This document shows, in pieces, positions 1 through 8,242 of a stretch of DNA of 36,702 nt. The DNA comes from Acidobacteriota bacterium (GTDB taxonomy: Bacteria; Acidobacteriota; UBA6911; JACQSX01), in NCBI GenBank assembly GCA_016199665.1, contig JACQGG010000227.1:1-36702 (forward strand), read 5' to 3'. Under the pieces are notes generated by a model. It ran no database searches, was not told the origin of the DNA, and saw nothing but the letters and a program-made list of their open reading frames with translations. The translations under genes and the position numbers were made by a program. Every line of letters begins with the position of its first letter. Position 1 is the first letter of the stretch.

Positions 1-110
1 ATGAACGCGAATGAACGCGGACAAACACCAGCCGACCCCAACCCGCCCAACTACCCCCAACCCGCCCGAATGACCCCAACCCCCTCTTACGAGCGCAAAG
101 AAACATTTCC

Positions 111-210
111 GTTCATTCGCGTTAATTCGCGGCCCGTTCATTCGCGTTAATTCGCGGCCCGTTCATTCGCGTCAATTCGCGGCCCGTTCATTCGCGTTAA
201 TTCGCGGCCC
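111..210. repeat. Tandem array, 4 copies of a 25-bp unit (gttcattcgcgttaattcgcggccc)
   Basis: Copies begin at 111, 136, 161 and 186 with one substitution visible (gtcaattcgc in copy 3); an inverted-orientation relative (gaacgcgaatgaacgcgg) lies at about 3-20. Confidence 0.9.
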
Positions 211-297
211 ATTTTACGCCGCAATCCGCCCTATGCTAAGATCTTTCGCTTTCGCAGTTCAGAACCAATCGGGCACAACCTGGAGGAAACTGCCGCT

Positions 298-2391
298 ATG
301 AAAGTGACCGACCCTGAGAACATCCGGAATGTTGCCTTGGTGGGGCATGGAGGCGCCGGCAAGACATCGCTGGTCTCTGCCATCCTGTACTCAGCGGGCG
401 CGGTCAACCGTTTGGGCCGGGTCGATGACGGCACTACCGTCACCGATTATGATGAAGACGAAATAGCGCGCAAGATCACGCTGAATTCCGCGCTGGCCTA
501 TTGCGAGTGGAACAAAACCAAGGTCAATCTGATTGACACTCCCGGATATCGCGCATTCATGCACGACGCCAAGTCAGTGATGCCTGCCGTGGAAGGCGTG
601 ATCGTGGTGGTCGACGCGGTGAGCGGAGTCGAAGTGCAGACCGAACTGGTTTGGGAATACGCCGATGAGTTTGCGCTTCCTCGCATGATTGTCATCAACA
701 AGATGGATCGGGACCGCGCCAGCTTTGACCGCACTATTCAGTCCATTGAGTCCACCTGGGGACGGGTCGCAGTCCCCATCCAGATACCCATGGGAGAAGA
801 GAAGGATTTCGGCGGCGTGGTGGACCTGGTCAGGAACAAGGCATACCGCTATTCGCTGGATGGTTCTGGCAGCTTCCGTGAAGAGCCGATCCCGGTGAAT
901 CTCGATGAAGCGGCGCGTTCGTCGCGCGAGAGGCTGATCGAGGTGGTGGCCGAGTCGAGTGATAGCCTGATGGAAAAGTTCTTCGACTCGGGGACCATCG
1001 GCGATGAGGATCTCGTCGCCGGACTCACAAGGGGGATTGCGGAAAACAAAGTGATACCGGTGCTGGTTGTTTCTGCCACGTTCAACGCTGCGGTAAGGCA
1101 GCTGTTGGATCACATGGTTGCGCTGCTCCCCTCTCCGCTGCAGCGCGGGCCGGTCGAGGCCACCGATGCGCGGCTGCAGCAGCCGGTGAGCATCCCGGTC
1201 GATCCCGGCGGCCCCGCCGCCGCCTTCGTGTTCAAGACAATTGCCGATCCGTTCGCGGGACGAATCTCGTTGTTTAAGGTTTTTTCCGGCGTCTTGAAGT
1301 CGGACAGCTCAATTCACAATGTGAACCGGGACTCAACCGAACGACTGGGCGCCTTGCAGCTTACGCAAGGGAAGTCCCATGAGAATATCGCCGAGGTCAG
1401 GGCAGGAGACATCGGCGCCGTCGCAAAACTTAAGGACACCGCAACCGGAGACTCGCTGGCGGACAAAGCGCACCCGCTTCTCTTCAAGAAGGTTTCCTTT
1501 CCAGAACCCGCCATCAGCTTTGCCATCGAGCCCAAGAGCCGGGGCGACGAAGATAAAATCAGCAGCGCCATGGCCAAGATTCTGGAAGAAGACGGATCGC
1601 TTCGCTTTCAGCGAGACCCGCAAACGAAGGAATTCCTGCTCTCGGGGTCCGGCCAACTGCACGTGGAAGTCATGGTAGAGAAGCTGAAAAAGAAGTATGG
1701 CGTCGGAGTAACTTTGAAGCCGCCGAAAGTTCCCTACCGCGAGACGATCACTGCCCGGGCGGAAGCCCAGGGGCGCCACAAGAAGCAGACCGGCGGTCAT
1801 GGCCAGTACGGCGACTGCTGGATTAAGGTAGAGCCCCTGGCCCGCAGCGCCGGTTTCATTTTCGAGGACAAGATATTCGGCGGCTCAATCCCGAAGAATT
1901 TCATCCCTGCGGTAGAAAAGGGGATCGTTGAGGCGTCCCACCGCGGGTTCCTGGCAGGTTATCCGATGGTGGACTTTAAAGTCATCCTGTTTGACGGCTC
2001 TTATCACGATGTCGACTCCTCAGAGCTGGCATTCAAAATCGCAGGGTCGCTGGCTTTTAAGAAAGCCATGGAGCAATCCAAACCGGTGCTGCTGGAACCG
2101 GTCATGAACGTCGAAGTCTACGCTCCCGAGGAATCTGCGGGCGATTTGATGGGCGATCTCAACAGCCGGCGGGGTCGGATCCAGGGCATGGATTCCAAGG
2201 GGCACACCCAAATCATCCGGGCACAAGTTCCCATGGCCGAGATGCTCACCTACGCTCCGGATCTCACCTCCATGACCGGCGGTCGCGGAAGCTTCCACAT
2301 GGAGTTCTCCCACTATGACCAGGTCCCGTCTCACATCGCCGCCAAGATCATTGAGGAGCGAAAGAAGAGTACCGGGGAAGAGACTGCCTAG
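298..2391 (+). CDS. Elongation factor G-like GTPase (EF-G type II / FusA2-like)
   Basis: 697 aa; P-loop GHGGAGKTSL, DTPGY, NKMDRDRASFD; EF-G domain IV/V-like C-terminus (GGHGQYGDCWIKVEP, MGDLNSRRGRIQGM). Confidence 0.9.
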   Translation: MKVTDPENIRNVALVGHGGAGKTSLVSAILYSAGAVNRLGRVDDGTTVTDYDEDEIARKITLNSALAYCEWNKTKVNLIDTPGYRAFMHDAKSVMPAVEGVIVVVDAVSGVEVQTELVWEYADEFALPRMIVINKMDRDRASFDRTIQSIESTWGRVAVPIQIPMGEEKDFGGVVDLVRNKAYRYSLDGSGSFREEPIPVNLDEAARSSRERLIEVVAESSDSLMEKFFDSGTIGDEDLVAGLTRGIAENKVIPVLVVSATFNAAVRQLLDHMVALLPSPLQRGPVEATDARLQQPVSIPVDPGGPAAAFVFKTIADPFAGRISLFKVFSGVLKSDSSIHNVNRDSTERLGALQLTQGKSHENIAEVRAGDIGAVAKLKDTATGDSLADKAHPLLFKKVSFPEPAISFAIEPKSRGDEDKISSAMAKILEEDGSLRFQRDPQTKEFLLSGSGQLHVEVMVEKLKKKYGVGVTLKPPKVPYRETITARAEAQGRHKKQTGGHGQYGDCWIKVEPLARSAGFIFEDKIFGGSIPKNFIPAVEKGIVEASHRGFLAGYPMVDFKVILFDGSYHDVDSSELAFKIAGSLAFKKAMEQSKPVLLEPVMNVEVYAPEESAGDLMGDLNSRRGRIQGMDSKGHTQIIRAQVPMAEMLTYAPDLTSMTGGRGSFHMEFSHYDQVPSHIAAKIIEERKKSTGEETA

Positions 2392-2417
2392 TGGATCCCG
2401 GGGGTGACTCTGGTTTG

Positions 2418-3383
2418 ATGCGTCAACATCTCGTGGTGGCGGAAACGGATACCGGGATCCGCCTTGACCGCTTTCTCGCCCAGAACCTGCCCGATTACAG
2501 CCGCACATACTTTTCCCGCAGGATCGAAGGCGGAGATGTGGCTGTTAACGGCAGGATTGAGCTGCGATGCAGGCAGGCGGTGCAGGCCGGAGACCGCGTG
2601 GATGTTGATTTCCCTGTCATCCAGCCGGCTGCGGTACGGCCGGAAGAGCTGCCGCTGGATATCTTATTCGAAGATGACTGGCTTGCGGTCGTGGTAAAGC
2701 CGGCGGGACTCGCGGTTCATCCCGGAGCTGGCCGCAAGAGCGGGACTCTGGCCAACGCTCTGGCACACCATTTCAACCGCCTCTCCCGGCGTGACCCGCA
2801 ACGCCCGGGAATCGTTCACCGGCTGGACCGGGACACTTCCGGTCTGTTGGTCATTGCCAAGTCTGAGCGCGCGCATCACCGGCTCGCGCGGCAGTTCCAG
2901 CAACGGCTGGTGGAAAAGTATTATCTGGCGCTGGCGTATGGATCCGGCCTGCAGGCGCACGGTCGAATCGAAGCGCCGATCGGGCGCCACCCCGTCCATC
3001 GCACGCGTATGGCCGTTATCCGCAGCGGTCGCCCCGCCTTGACACAGTATGACGTGCTCGAGAGATTCCACGGCTTTATTTACCTCAGAATCAGCCTGAA
3101 GACGGGTCGGACCCACCAGATCCGGGTACACTTGAGCCATCTAAACCACCCGGTCGTGGGTGACGCCGTCTATGGGAAGGGCCGACTGCAGACCCTTCCC
3201 AACAAGCAAATTCAGGCCTGTCTCCAGCAGTTGAACCGCTTGTTTCTGCACGCAACCCTTCTGGAGTTCTCCCATCCCGTGACCGGCCAGCGCATGCGGT
3301 TCGAATCTCCTCTTCCCCAGGACCTGGAAGGGACGCTGAACTTCGTGAGGAAGCACGATCTTACGATAGACATGATAAAATAG
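2418..3383 (+). CDS. rluD: Pseudouridine synthase, RluD/RluA family, with S4 domain
   Basis: Catalytic motif HRLDRDTSGLLVIAKS, S4-like N-terminus (RLDRFLAQNLPDYSRTYFSRRI). The ORF extends to 2391 but the ATG at 2418 is the likelier start. Confidence 0.88.
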   Translation: MRQHLVVAETDTGIRLDRFLAQNLPDYSRTYFSRRIEGGDVAVNGRIELRCRQAVQAGDRVDVDFPVIQPAAVRPEELPLDILFEDDWLAVVVKPAGLAVHPGAGRKSGTLANALAHHFNRLSRRDPQRPGIVHRLDRDTSGLLVIAKSERAHHRLARQFQQRLVEKYYLALAYGSGLQAHGRIEAPIGRHPVHRTRMAVIRSGRPALTQYDVLERFHGFIYLRISLKTGRTHQIRVHLSHLNHPVVGDAVYGKGRLQTLPNKQIQACLQQLNRLFLHATLLEFSHPVTGQRMRFESPLPQDLEGTLNFVRKHDLTIDMIK

Positions 3384-3392
3384 GCTTTCCCT

Positions 3393-4331
3393 ATGACACG
3401 ACGTCTGTGCATTATCCTGCTGGCGGCCAGTCTGAGCGGTCGGGCCGGCTTCCCGCAAGCCTCCAACTCTTCCCAGGATTCCAGGGCACCCCAAGAATCC
3501 AATCCCCAGTTCTTTGCCAGTGTCGACGTGGTCAACGTCCTGGTGACGGCGACCGACAAAAAGGGCCGTTTCATTACCAATCTGGAGCGGAATGACTTTC
3601 AGATCTACGAAGACGGAAAACCGCAGCAGGTTGCGAACTTCAACAAGCAGACCAATCTGCCCTTGGTCCTGGCGTTTTTGATTGATACCAGCAGCAGCGT
3701 ATCGGTCAAGTTGAGCTTTGAAAAAGAGGCCGCCACTAATTTCATTTATTCGATCATGCGGGAGAAGGACCGGGCCCTGCTGATCGAATTCGACACCGGA
3801 GTGACGCTGCTGCAGGACCTGACCTCCAGCGCCAACGAAATAGTCAGGAAGATTGCCAGGCTCACCGCGGGCGGCGGTACGGCGTTGTACGACGCGATTT
3901 ACGAGGTCACCACCAAGAAGCTCCAGAATCTGCCGGACCGAAAGGTGATCGTCATTCTGTCTGACGGCGCGGATGAGAATTCCAAATCAACGCTCCAGGA
4001 AGGACTCGAAAAGCTCCGCCAGATGGATATCGCGGTCTACGCCATAAGCACTTCCAGCTACGGCGCCAGCGGGGACCAGAGGGGCGACAAGGCGCTGGCA
4101 AAACTGGCCGAAGAAACCGGCGGCAAGGCTTATTTTCCCTACACTCCGGCGCAGATGGAACAATACTTTGATTTGATCAATCAGGAGCTGCGCAGCCAAT
4201 ACAACCTCGCCTACGAGTCGACCAACCGCAAGAGGGACGGATCCTATCGCACCATCGAAGTCCGCACCAGTCGCGATGATGTCCGATTGCGCCACAAGAA
4301 GGGCTACGTAGCCCGCCTCCAGGCCAATTAG
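3393..4331 (+). CDS. VWFA-related domain protein (Acidobacteria-type), secreted
   Basis: Signal-like N-terminus; FLIDTSSSV MIDAS-like motif and ILSDGADENSKST; resembles the acidobacterial VWFA-related family. Confidence 0.8.
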   Translation: MTRRLCIILLAASLSGRAGFPQASNSSQDSRAPQESNPQFFASVDVVNVLVTATDKKGRFITNLERNDFQIYEDGKPQQVANFNKQTNLPLVLAFLIDTSSSVSVKLSFEKEAATNFIYSIMREKDRALLIEFDTGVTLLQDLTSSANEIVRKIARLTAGGGTALYDAIYEVTTKKLQNLPDRKVIVILSDGADENSKSTLQEGLEKLRQMDIAVYAISTSSYGASGDQRGDKALAKLAEETGGKAYFPYTPAQMEQYFDLINQELRSQYNLAYESTNRKRDGSYRTIEVRTSRDDVRLRHKKGYVARLQAN

Positions 4332-4434
4332 CCCAACTTCGTCACCGAACCACGACCGTCAGGGAGCGGCGCGGAATATCAATGGGTTACCGCGCCGCTT
4401 GCCGACGCGCGCGGCTCTGTGACAAAGTCGGGCT
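4330..4434. repeat. Dispersed hairpin element, copy A
   Basis: Outer inverted repeat agcccaacttcgtca (4330-4344) / tgacaaagtcgggct (4420-4434), 13/15 complementary; inner perfect 10-bp stem agcggcgcgg (4365-4374) / ccgcgccgct (4390-4399). 76-bp core 4341-4416 is about 83% identical by eye to 25190-25265. Confidence 0.8.
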
Positions 4435-4459
4435 AGGAGTAACGCCGGCGGCGGGCGCC

Positions 4460-5443
4460 TCAATCCTCGAGTGCCTTGCCCACCCCGCAAGCGCGGTTGA
4501 GGCCGTCGAGATCAGGGCTGTCAAAAAGCGCCGGAAATTCTGGCGGAAGTTCAGCCCGAGGCGCGCCCTCCGCAACCAGGCGCCACCACCGGCGCACGGC
4601 TTCAAGAAAGGCTTCCAGGCGTTCCATTTCCATGCTGCGCCCGCGCCTGGCGTAACCCAGGCGCAGCACGTCCAGCTTGCGCCGCATCTCGACGTATGCA
4701 GCGGCGCGATAATTTCGGGGAATGTTGGGAGAGCAGACCTGGGAGTAGAGTGCACGGGCGCGCCAGCGATCCATCCCCCAAAACCTGCGGGAGAGCTGGT
4801 CCGCCTCGCCCCCAAATTTCATCACCAGCTTTTCCGCCACCAATGACACGCGGTAGCGGGCGGCCACGCGCAGCCACAAGTCATAATCCTCGCATACCAC
4901 ATAGGATTCGTCGAAGGGGCCGGTCACGTCGAGAACCGAGCGGTGCAGCATGACCGAGGAGGGACTTAGAACGCAGAGCGGCAGGCACCGTTCGAAAATC
5001 CAGCCTGCGGGCTTGCTGTGTTTTTTCATAGGGTTGACCCGGAGACCCCGCCGCAGCCATATTTCGTCTGTATGACAAACCTTGTCGCCGGTCGCGCCCA
5101 CGCAAGAGAGCTGTTTTTCGAGCTTGGCCGGCATCCAGACATCATCGGAGTCCAGGAAAGCAAACCATTCGCCTCTTGCCAGCGCAAGGCCGACGTTGCG
5201 GGCGGCGCTCACGCCCCGGTGTGCAGTTCGGTGATATCGAACCCGCGGGTCCTCCGGGCAGGACCCGATAGCCCGTCCGCTGCCGTCGTCCGATCCGTCA
5301 TCCACCACGATCAGCTCCCACTGGGGAAACGTCTGGTTCACAACAGACTCCATTGCTCTGGCAAGGACGGTTGCTCTGTTGCGAGTCGGGATTACGACGG
5401 AAACCTGGGGGTTCAAGCGCAGCGCACGTCGGGCAGCATTCAA
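4460..5443 (-). CDS. Glycosyltransferase family 2
   Basis: VSVVIPTRNRATVLARAMESVVNQTF, ELIVVDDGSDDGS, AARNVGLALARGEWFAFLDSDDVW are canonical GT2/GT-A motifs. Confidence 0.9.
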   Translation of the reverse strand: MNAARRALRLNPQVSVVIPTRNRATVLARAMESVVNQTFPQWELIVVDDGSDDGSGRAIGSCPEDPRVRYHRTAHRGVSAARNVGLALARGEWFAFLDSDDVWMPAKLEKQLSCVGATGDKVCHTDEIWLRRGLRVNPMKKHSKPAGWIFERCLPLCVLSPSSVMLHRSVLDVTGPFDESYVVCEDYDLWLRVAARYRVSLVAEKLVMKFGGEADQLSRRFWGMDRWRARALYSQVCSPNIPRNYRAAAYVEMRRKLDVLRLGYARRGRSMEMERLEAFLEAVRRWWRLVAEGAPRAELPPEFPALFDSPDLDGLNRACGVGKALED

Positions 5444-5459
5444 ACCGGCGGACGGGCTC

Positions 5460-7925
5460 CTAGGCAGACGAACGCTCCGTCAGCGGGACGGTGGGTTGCG
5501 GCTTTGTCTTCAAGTCTCGGTCGGCGCGCCGCACCTTGTCGGCATACATGTTCTGGTCCGCCAAGGCAATCAAAACCTGGCTGTCCCGTCCGTCATCGGG
5601 GAACGTGGCGCATCCAACACTGATGCCGACGCTGACGATGGCATCGCCCGCCGGGAGTTCGAACCTGTCGACGCTCCTCTGGATCCGGCCAATGTTGTCT
5701 TCTGCCTGCTGGCGATTGGCCCCGGAGAGCACGGCGACGAACTCATCGCCCGCATAGCGGACGCAGGTATCGGATTTTCGCATCTGGTTGCGCAGAACCT
5801 GGGCAATCCCCATCAGCATGCGGTCTCCAGTCTGATGGCCGTACAGGTCATTGACCGACTTGAACCGCTCCAGATCCATGACCAGAATCGAGACGGGATA
5901 ATTCAGCCTCTCGGCGCGGCGAAATTCCTGCTCCAGAAACGTGTAAAGGTATCGCGAATTGGGGAGTCCGGTCAGCAGGTCGGTAAACGCATCTTCCTGA
6001 GTTTCCTCAAATATGAGCGAGTTGTTGATGGCGATAGCCGCCTGGCGGCTGATTGTTTCCAGAAGGCGGAGATGGTCCTGAGTATATCCATTCTCAAACT
6101 CTGAATACAGCGTGATCACTCCGACGAGATTCTGGTCCATGGACAACGGGACCGAAAGACAGCTCTTGAAATGGCTCTGCAGGTCGCGGGCGGGAGATGC
6201 ATTCAACAACGGCTGATTGTGGGCTGCCACCCATCCGGTGATGCTCTCGCCCTTGAAGAGATGCTGATTTTCAATCAACTGGGCATGGCGTCCCGAGGAG
6301 TAAAAGCAGGTCAGCTTATCCCCCCCCCTCTCCAGCAGGAAAATTCCGCAAGCCGTGTACGGAACAATGTTCTCGATCTTGCTGCCAATGAGCGCCATCG
6401 TTTCAGAAACCTTCAACGACCTGCCAACGTTCTGGGAAAGCTCGTAAATCGCCTGGATTTCCCTGTGGCTGGCGGCGATATCGTGAAAAACCGTCGCATC
6501 GATCCGCTTGCTGACGCTGTTTGGCTCAGCGATGACCGATTCACCGATACTCTTCAACGCCCTTTCCGGGAGAGTACTTTCCGCGTGCCGGGCGCGCGCT
6601 TCCAGGATCTCGATGTTGTCCGAAAACAGTCGTACCAGATGAGGATCGTACGACCGGCCGGCTTCTTTCTGGAGATAGTCAAGCGCCATCTCGCGGCTCA
6701 ACTCGGCGCGGTAGGGTCGATCGGATCGCAACGCGTCATAGCAATCGGAGATGGAGAGAATCCGGGCGCTGATAGGAATATCTTCCGCTCGCAGCCCGTC
6801 CGGGTAGCCGCTGCCGTCCCATTTCTCGTGGTGGTGGCGTACCGTGGGAACAACCGGAAACGGGAAGTTGACCGAGCTCAAAATATCGGCGCCGACATTG
6901 ACGTGCGCCTTCATCTTCTGGAATTCGCTGGGAGTCAGCGCCGTCGGCTTGTTTAAGATGTACTCCGGAATGGCCAGCTTGCCCACGTCGTGGAGGAGCG
7001 AGGCAGCCTTCAGCCCTTCCACGTCGTCTGAATCGGTCACTCCTGCAAGCTCCGCAAGACCGAGGGCAAAGCTCTGCACGCGCCGGACGTGGCCGTGCGT
7101 GGTCTGGTCTTTGGCGTCAATGGCCATGGCCAGAGAGCTGATTGTAGAGTGATACAGCTCGCTCAGCTTCTCAACGTGCTTCTTGGCCTGCACGATGTTG
7201 TCAAGAGAGACCTTGTACGCAAAATAAATCAGCAGGACAATCGGGACGGTGGCTGTGACAAAGTAAACCCTCTCCCGAGGGAGATAAATCACCGTCAGCG
7301 CCGCCGAAGCGGCGCCCGCAAAGTTGGTCAGGGACGTCCACAGAAAATCGGTCTTCCAGAGCTCCAAAAACTGCGTCCGGGTAACCAGCGAAATCGCCAG
7401 CGCCACGGATCCGCTGTTTAACAGGAAAAGAGCGATCGACGCCGCGGCAAGCGGCACAAACAGGCGGGTCTTATCCTCGGCAGAGCCGACTGGAAAGTTC
7501 CCGGCACTGTAGAGATGATAGAAAAGATTGGAGGCGATCAGGGTGGTGATTGCCAGGTTGGAGAAATTGAACAGGATCTTGTACAAGCCTCGCTGGCGGT
7601 TCCGCAAGCTGCCGAGCAGTGTGTCCAGTGCGGAGATAATGACCGCGATGTAGGGTCCCCACCAGAGCATTGCGACGTAGATGAAAACGTCGGAGAGCGT
7701 CAGCGTCACCGACTCGGATCCTTCTCCCCGTGTGGGGATCTTCACCGAGAAGAATCCGCCCATGGAGGCCAGGACGGCGAGGAAAATCCACTCCGAAGTG
7801 CTTCTCGAAGCCTGGTAGAGGGAAAACACCAGAACGGCGCACCCCAGAAGGTTCACCGAATAAATGTACGCCCTCGCTGTCAGGCGCAAGGGCAGGCGGG
7901 AGGCTCTTCCCTCACTGACGACCAT
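5460..7925 (-). CDS. Membrane HD-GYP - GAF - GGDEF cyclic-di-GMP signalling protein
   Basis: Multi-TM N-terminus; HDVGKLAIPEYILNKP and HHHEKWDGSGYPDGL (HD-GYP); GAF-like middle; RYAGDEF with RKSD five residues upstream (I-site). Confidence 0.92.
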   Translation of the reverse strand: MVVSEGRASRLPLRLTARAYIYSVNLLGCAVLVFSLYQASRSTSEWIFLAVLASMGGFFSVKIPTRGEGSESVTLTLSDVFIYVAMLWWGPYIAVIISALDTLLGSLRNRQRGLYKILFNFSNLAITTLIASNLFYHLYSAGNFPVGSAEDKTRLFVPLAAASIALFLLNSGSVALAISLVTRTQFLELWKTDFLWTSLTNFAGAASAALTVIYLPRERVYFVTATVPIVLLIYFAYKVSLDNIVQAKKHVEKLSELYHSTISSLAMAIDAKDQTTHGHVRRVQSFALGLAELAGVTDSDDVEGLKAASLLHDVGKLAIPEYILNKPTALTPSEFQKMKAHVNVGADILSSVNFPFPVVPTVRHHHEKWDGSGYPDGLRAEDIPISARILSISDCYDALRSDRPYRAELSREMALDYLQKEAGRSYDPHLVRLFSDNIEILEARARHAESTLPERALKSIGESVIAEPNSVSKRIDATVFHDIAASHREIQAIYELSQNVGRSLKVSETMALIGSKIENIVPYTACGIFLLERGGDKLTCFYSSGRHAQLIENQHLFKGESITGWVAAHNQPLLNASPARDLQSHFKSCLSVPLSMDQNLVGVITLYSEFENGYTQDHLRLLETISRQAAIAINNSLIFEETQEDAFTDLLTGLPNSRYLYTFLEQEFRRAERLNYPVSILVMDLERFKSVNDLYGHQTGDRMLMGIAQVLRNQMRKSDTCVRYAGDEFVAVLSGANRQQAEDNIGRIQRSVDRFELPAGDAIVSVGISVGCATFPDDGRDSQVLIALADQNMYADKVRRADRDLKTKPQPTVPLTERSSA

Positions 7926-7982
7926 GGCTGCCTTAAGTATTTAGAACATCGACCTGAAACCGCGGGATCAGGACCGCCGACG

Positions 7983-8006
7983 GGAAAGGCGCCCAATAGC
8001 CTTTCC
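7983..8006 (-). promoter_or_regulatory. Hairpin in the putative 5' leader of the HD-GYP/GGDEF gene
   Basis: ggaaaggc (7983-7990) / gcctttcc (7999-8006), perfect 8-bp stem with 8-nt loop. Confidence 0.4.
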
Positions 8007-8036
8007 TACTTGTGATATGTTAGCACGAAATCCATG

Positions 8037-8056
8037 GGAGCATTCTGGTATGCTCC
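8037..8056. promoter_or_regulatory. Perfect palindrome ggagcat-tctggt-atgctcc upstream of the HD-GYP/GGDEF gene
   Basis: 7-bp perfect inverted repeat with 6-nt spacer in the intergenic region 7926-8239; operator or leader hairpin. Confidence 0.4.
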
Positions 8057-8148
8057 GGCGAAAGTCAATTATCCCAATGAACGATCTTTCCGGTGCTCAC
8101 TCCGCTTCTCCATCAGATCTATCAATCATTGGGCCAGCACTACCCCTC

Positions 8149-8242
8149 TTAGTCCGTCCAGTAAACAATTTGTACCATCACGATTTTTCCCCCTTTAGTC
8201 CGTCCAGTAAACAATTCGCACCATCACGATTTTTCCGCTTTA
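8149..8242. repeat. Two tandem copies (45-46 bp period) just 3' of the subtilase stop codon
   Basis: ttagtccgtccagtaaacaattYgYaccatcacgatttttcc occurs twice; successive tta (minus-strand TAA) triplets at 8149, 8195 and 8240. Confidence 0.9.

Noticed and set aside
111-210. CRISPR-like array
   Set aside because: Units are directly contiguous with no unique spacers and no cas genes in the window; ordinary tandem repeat.
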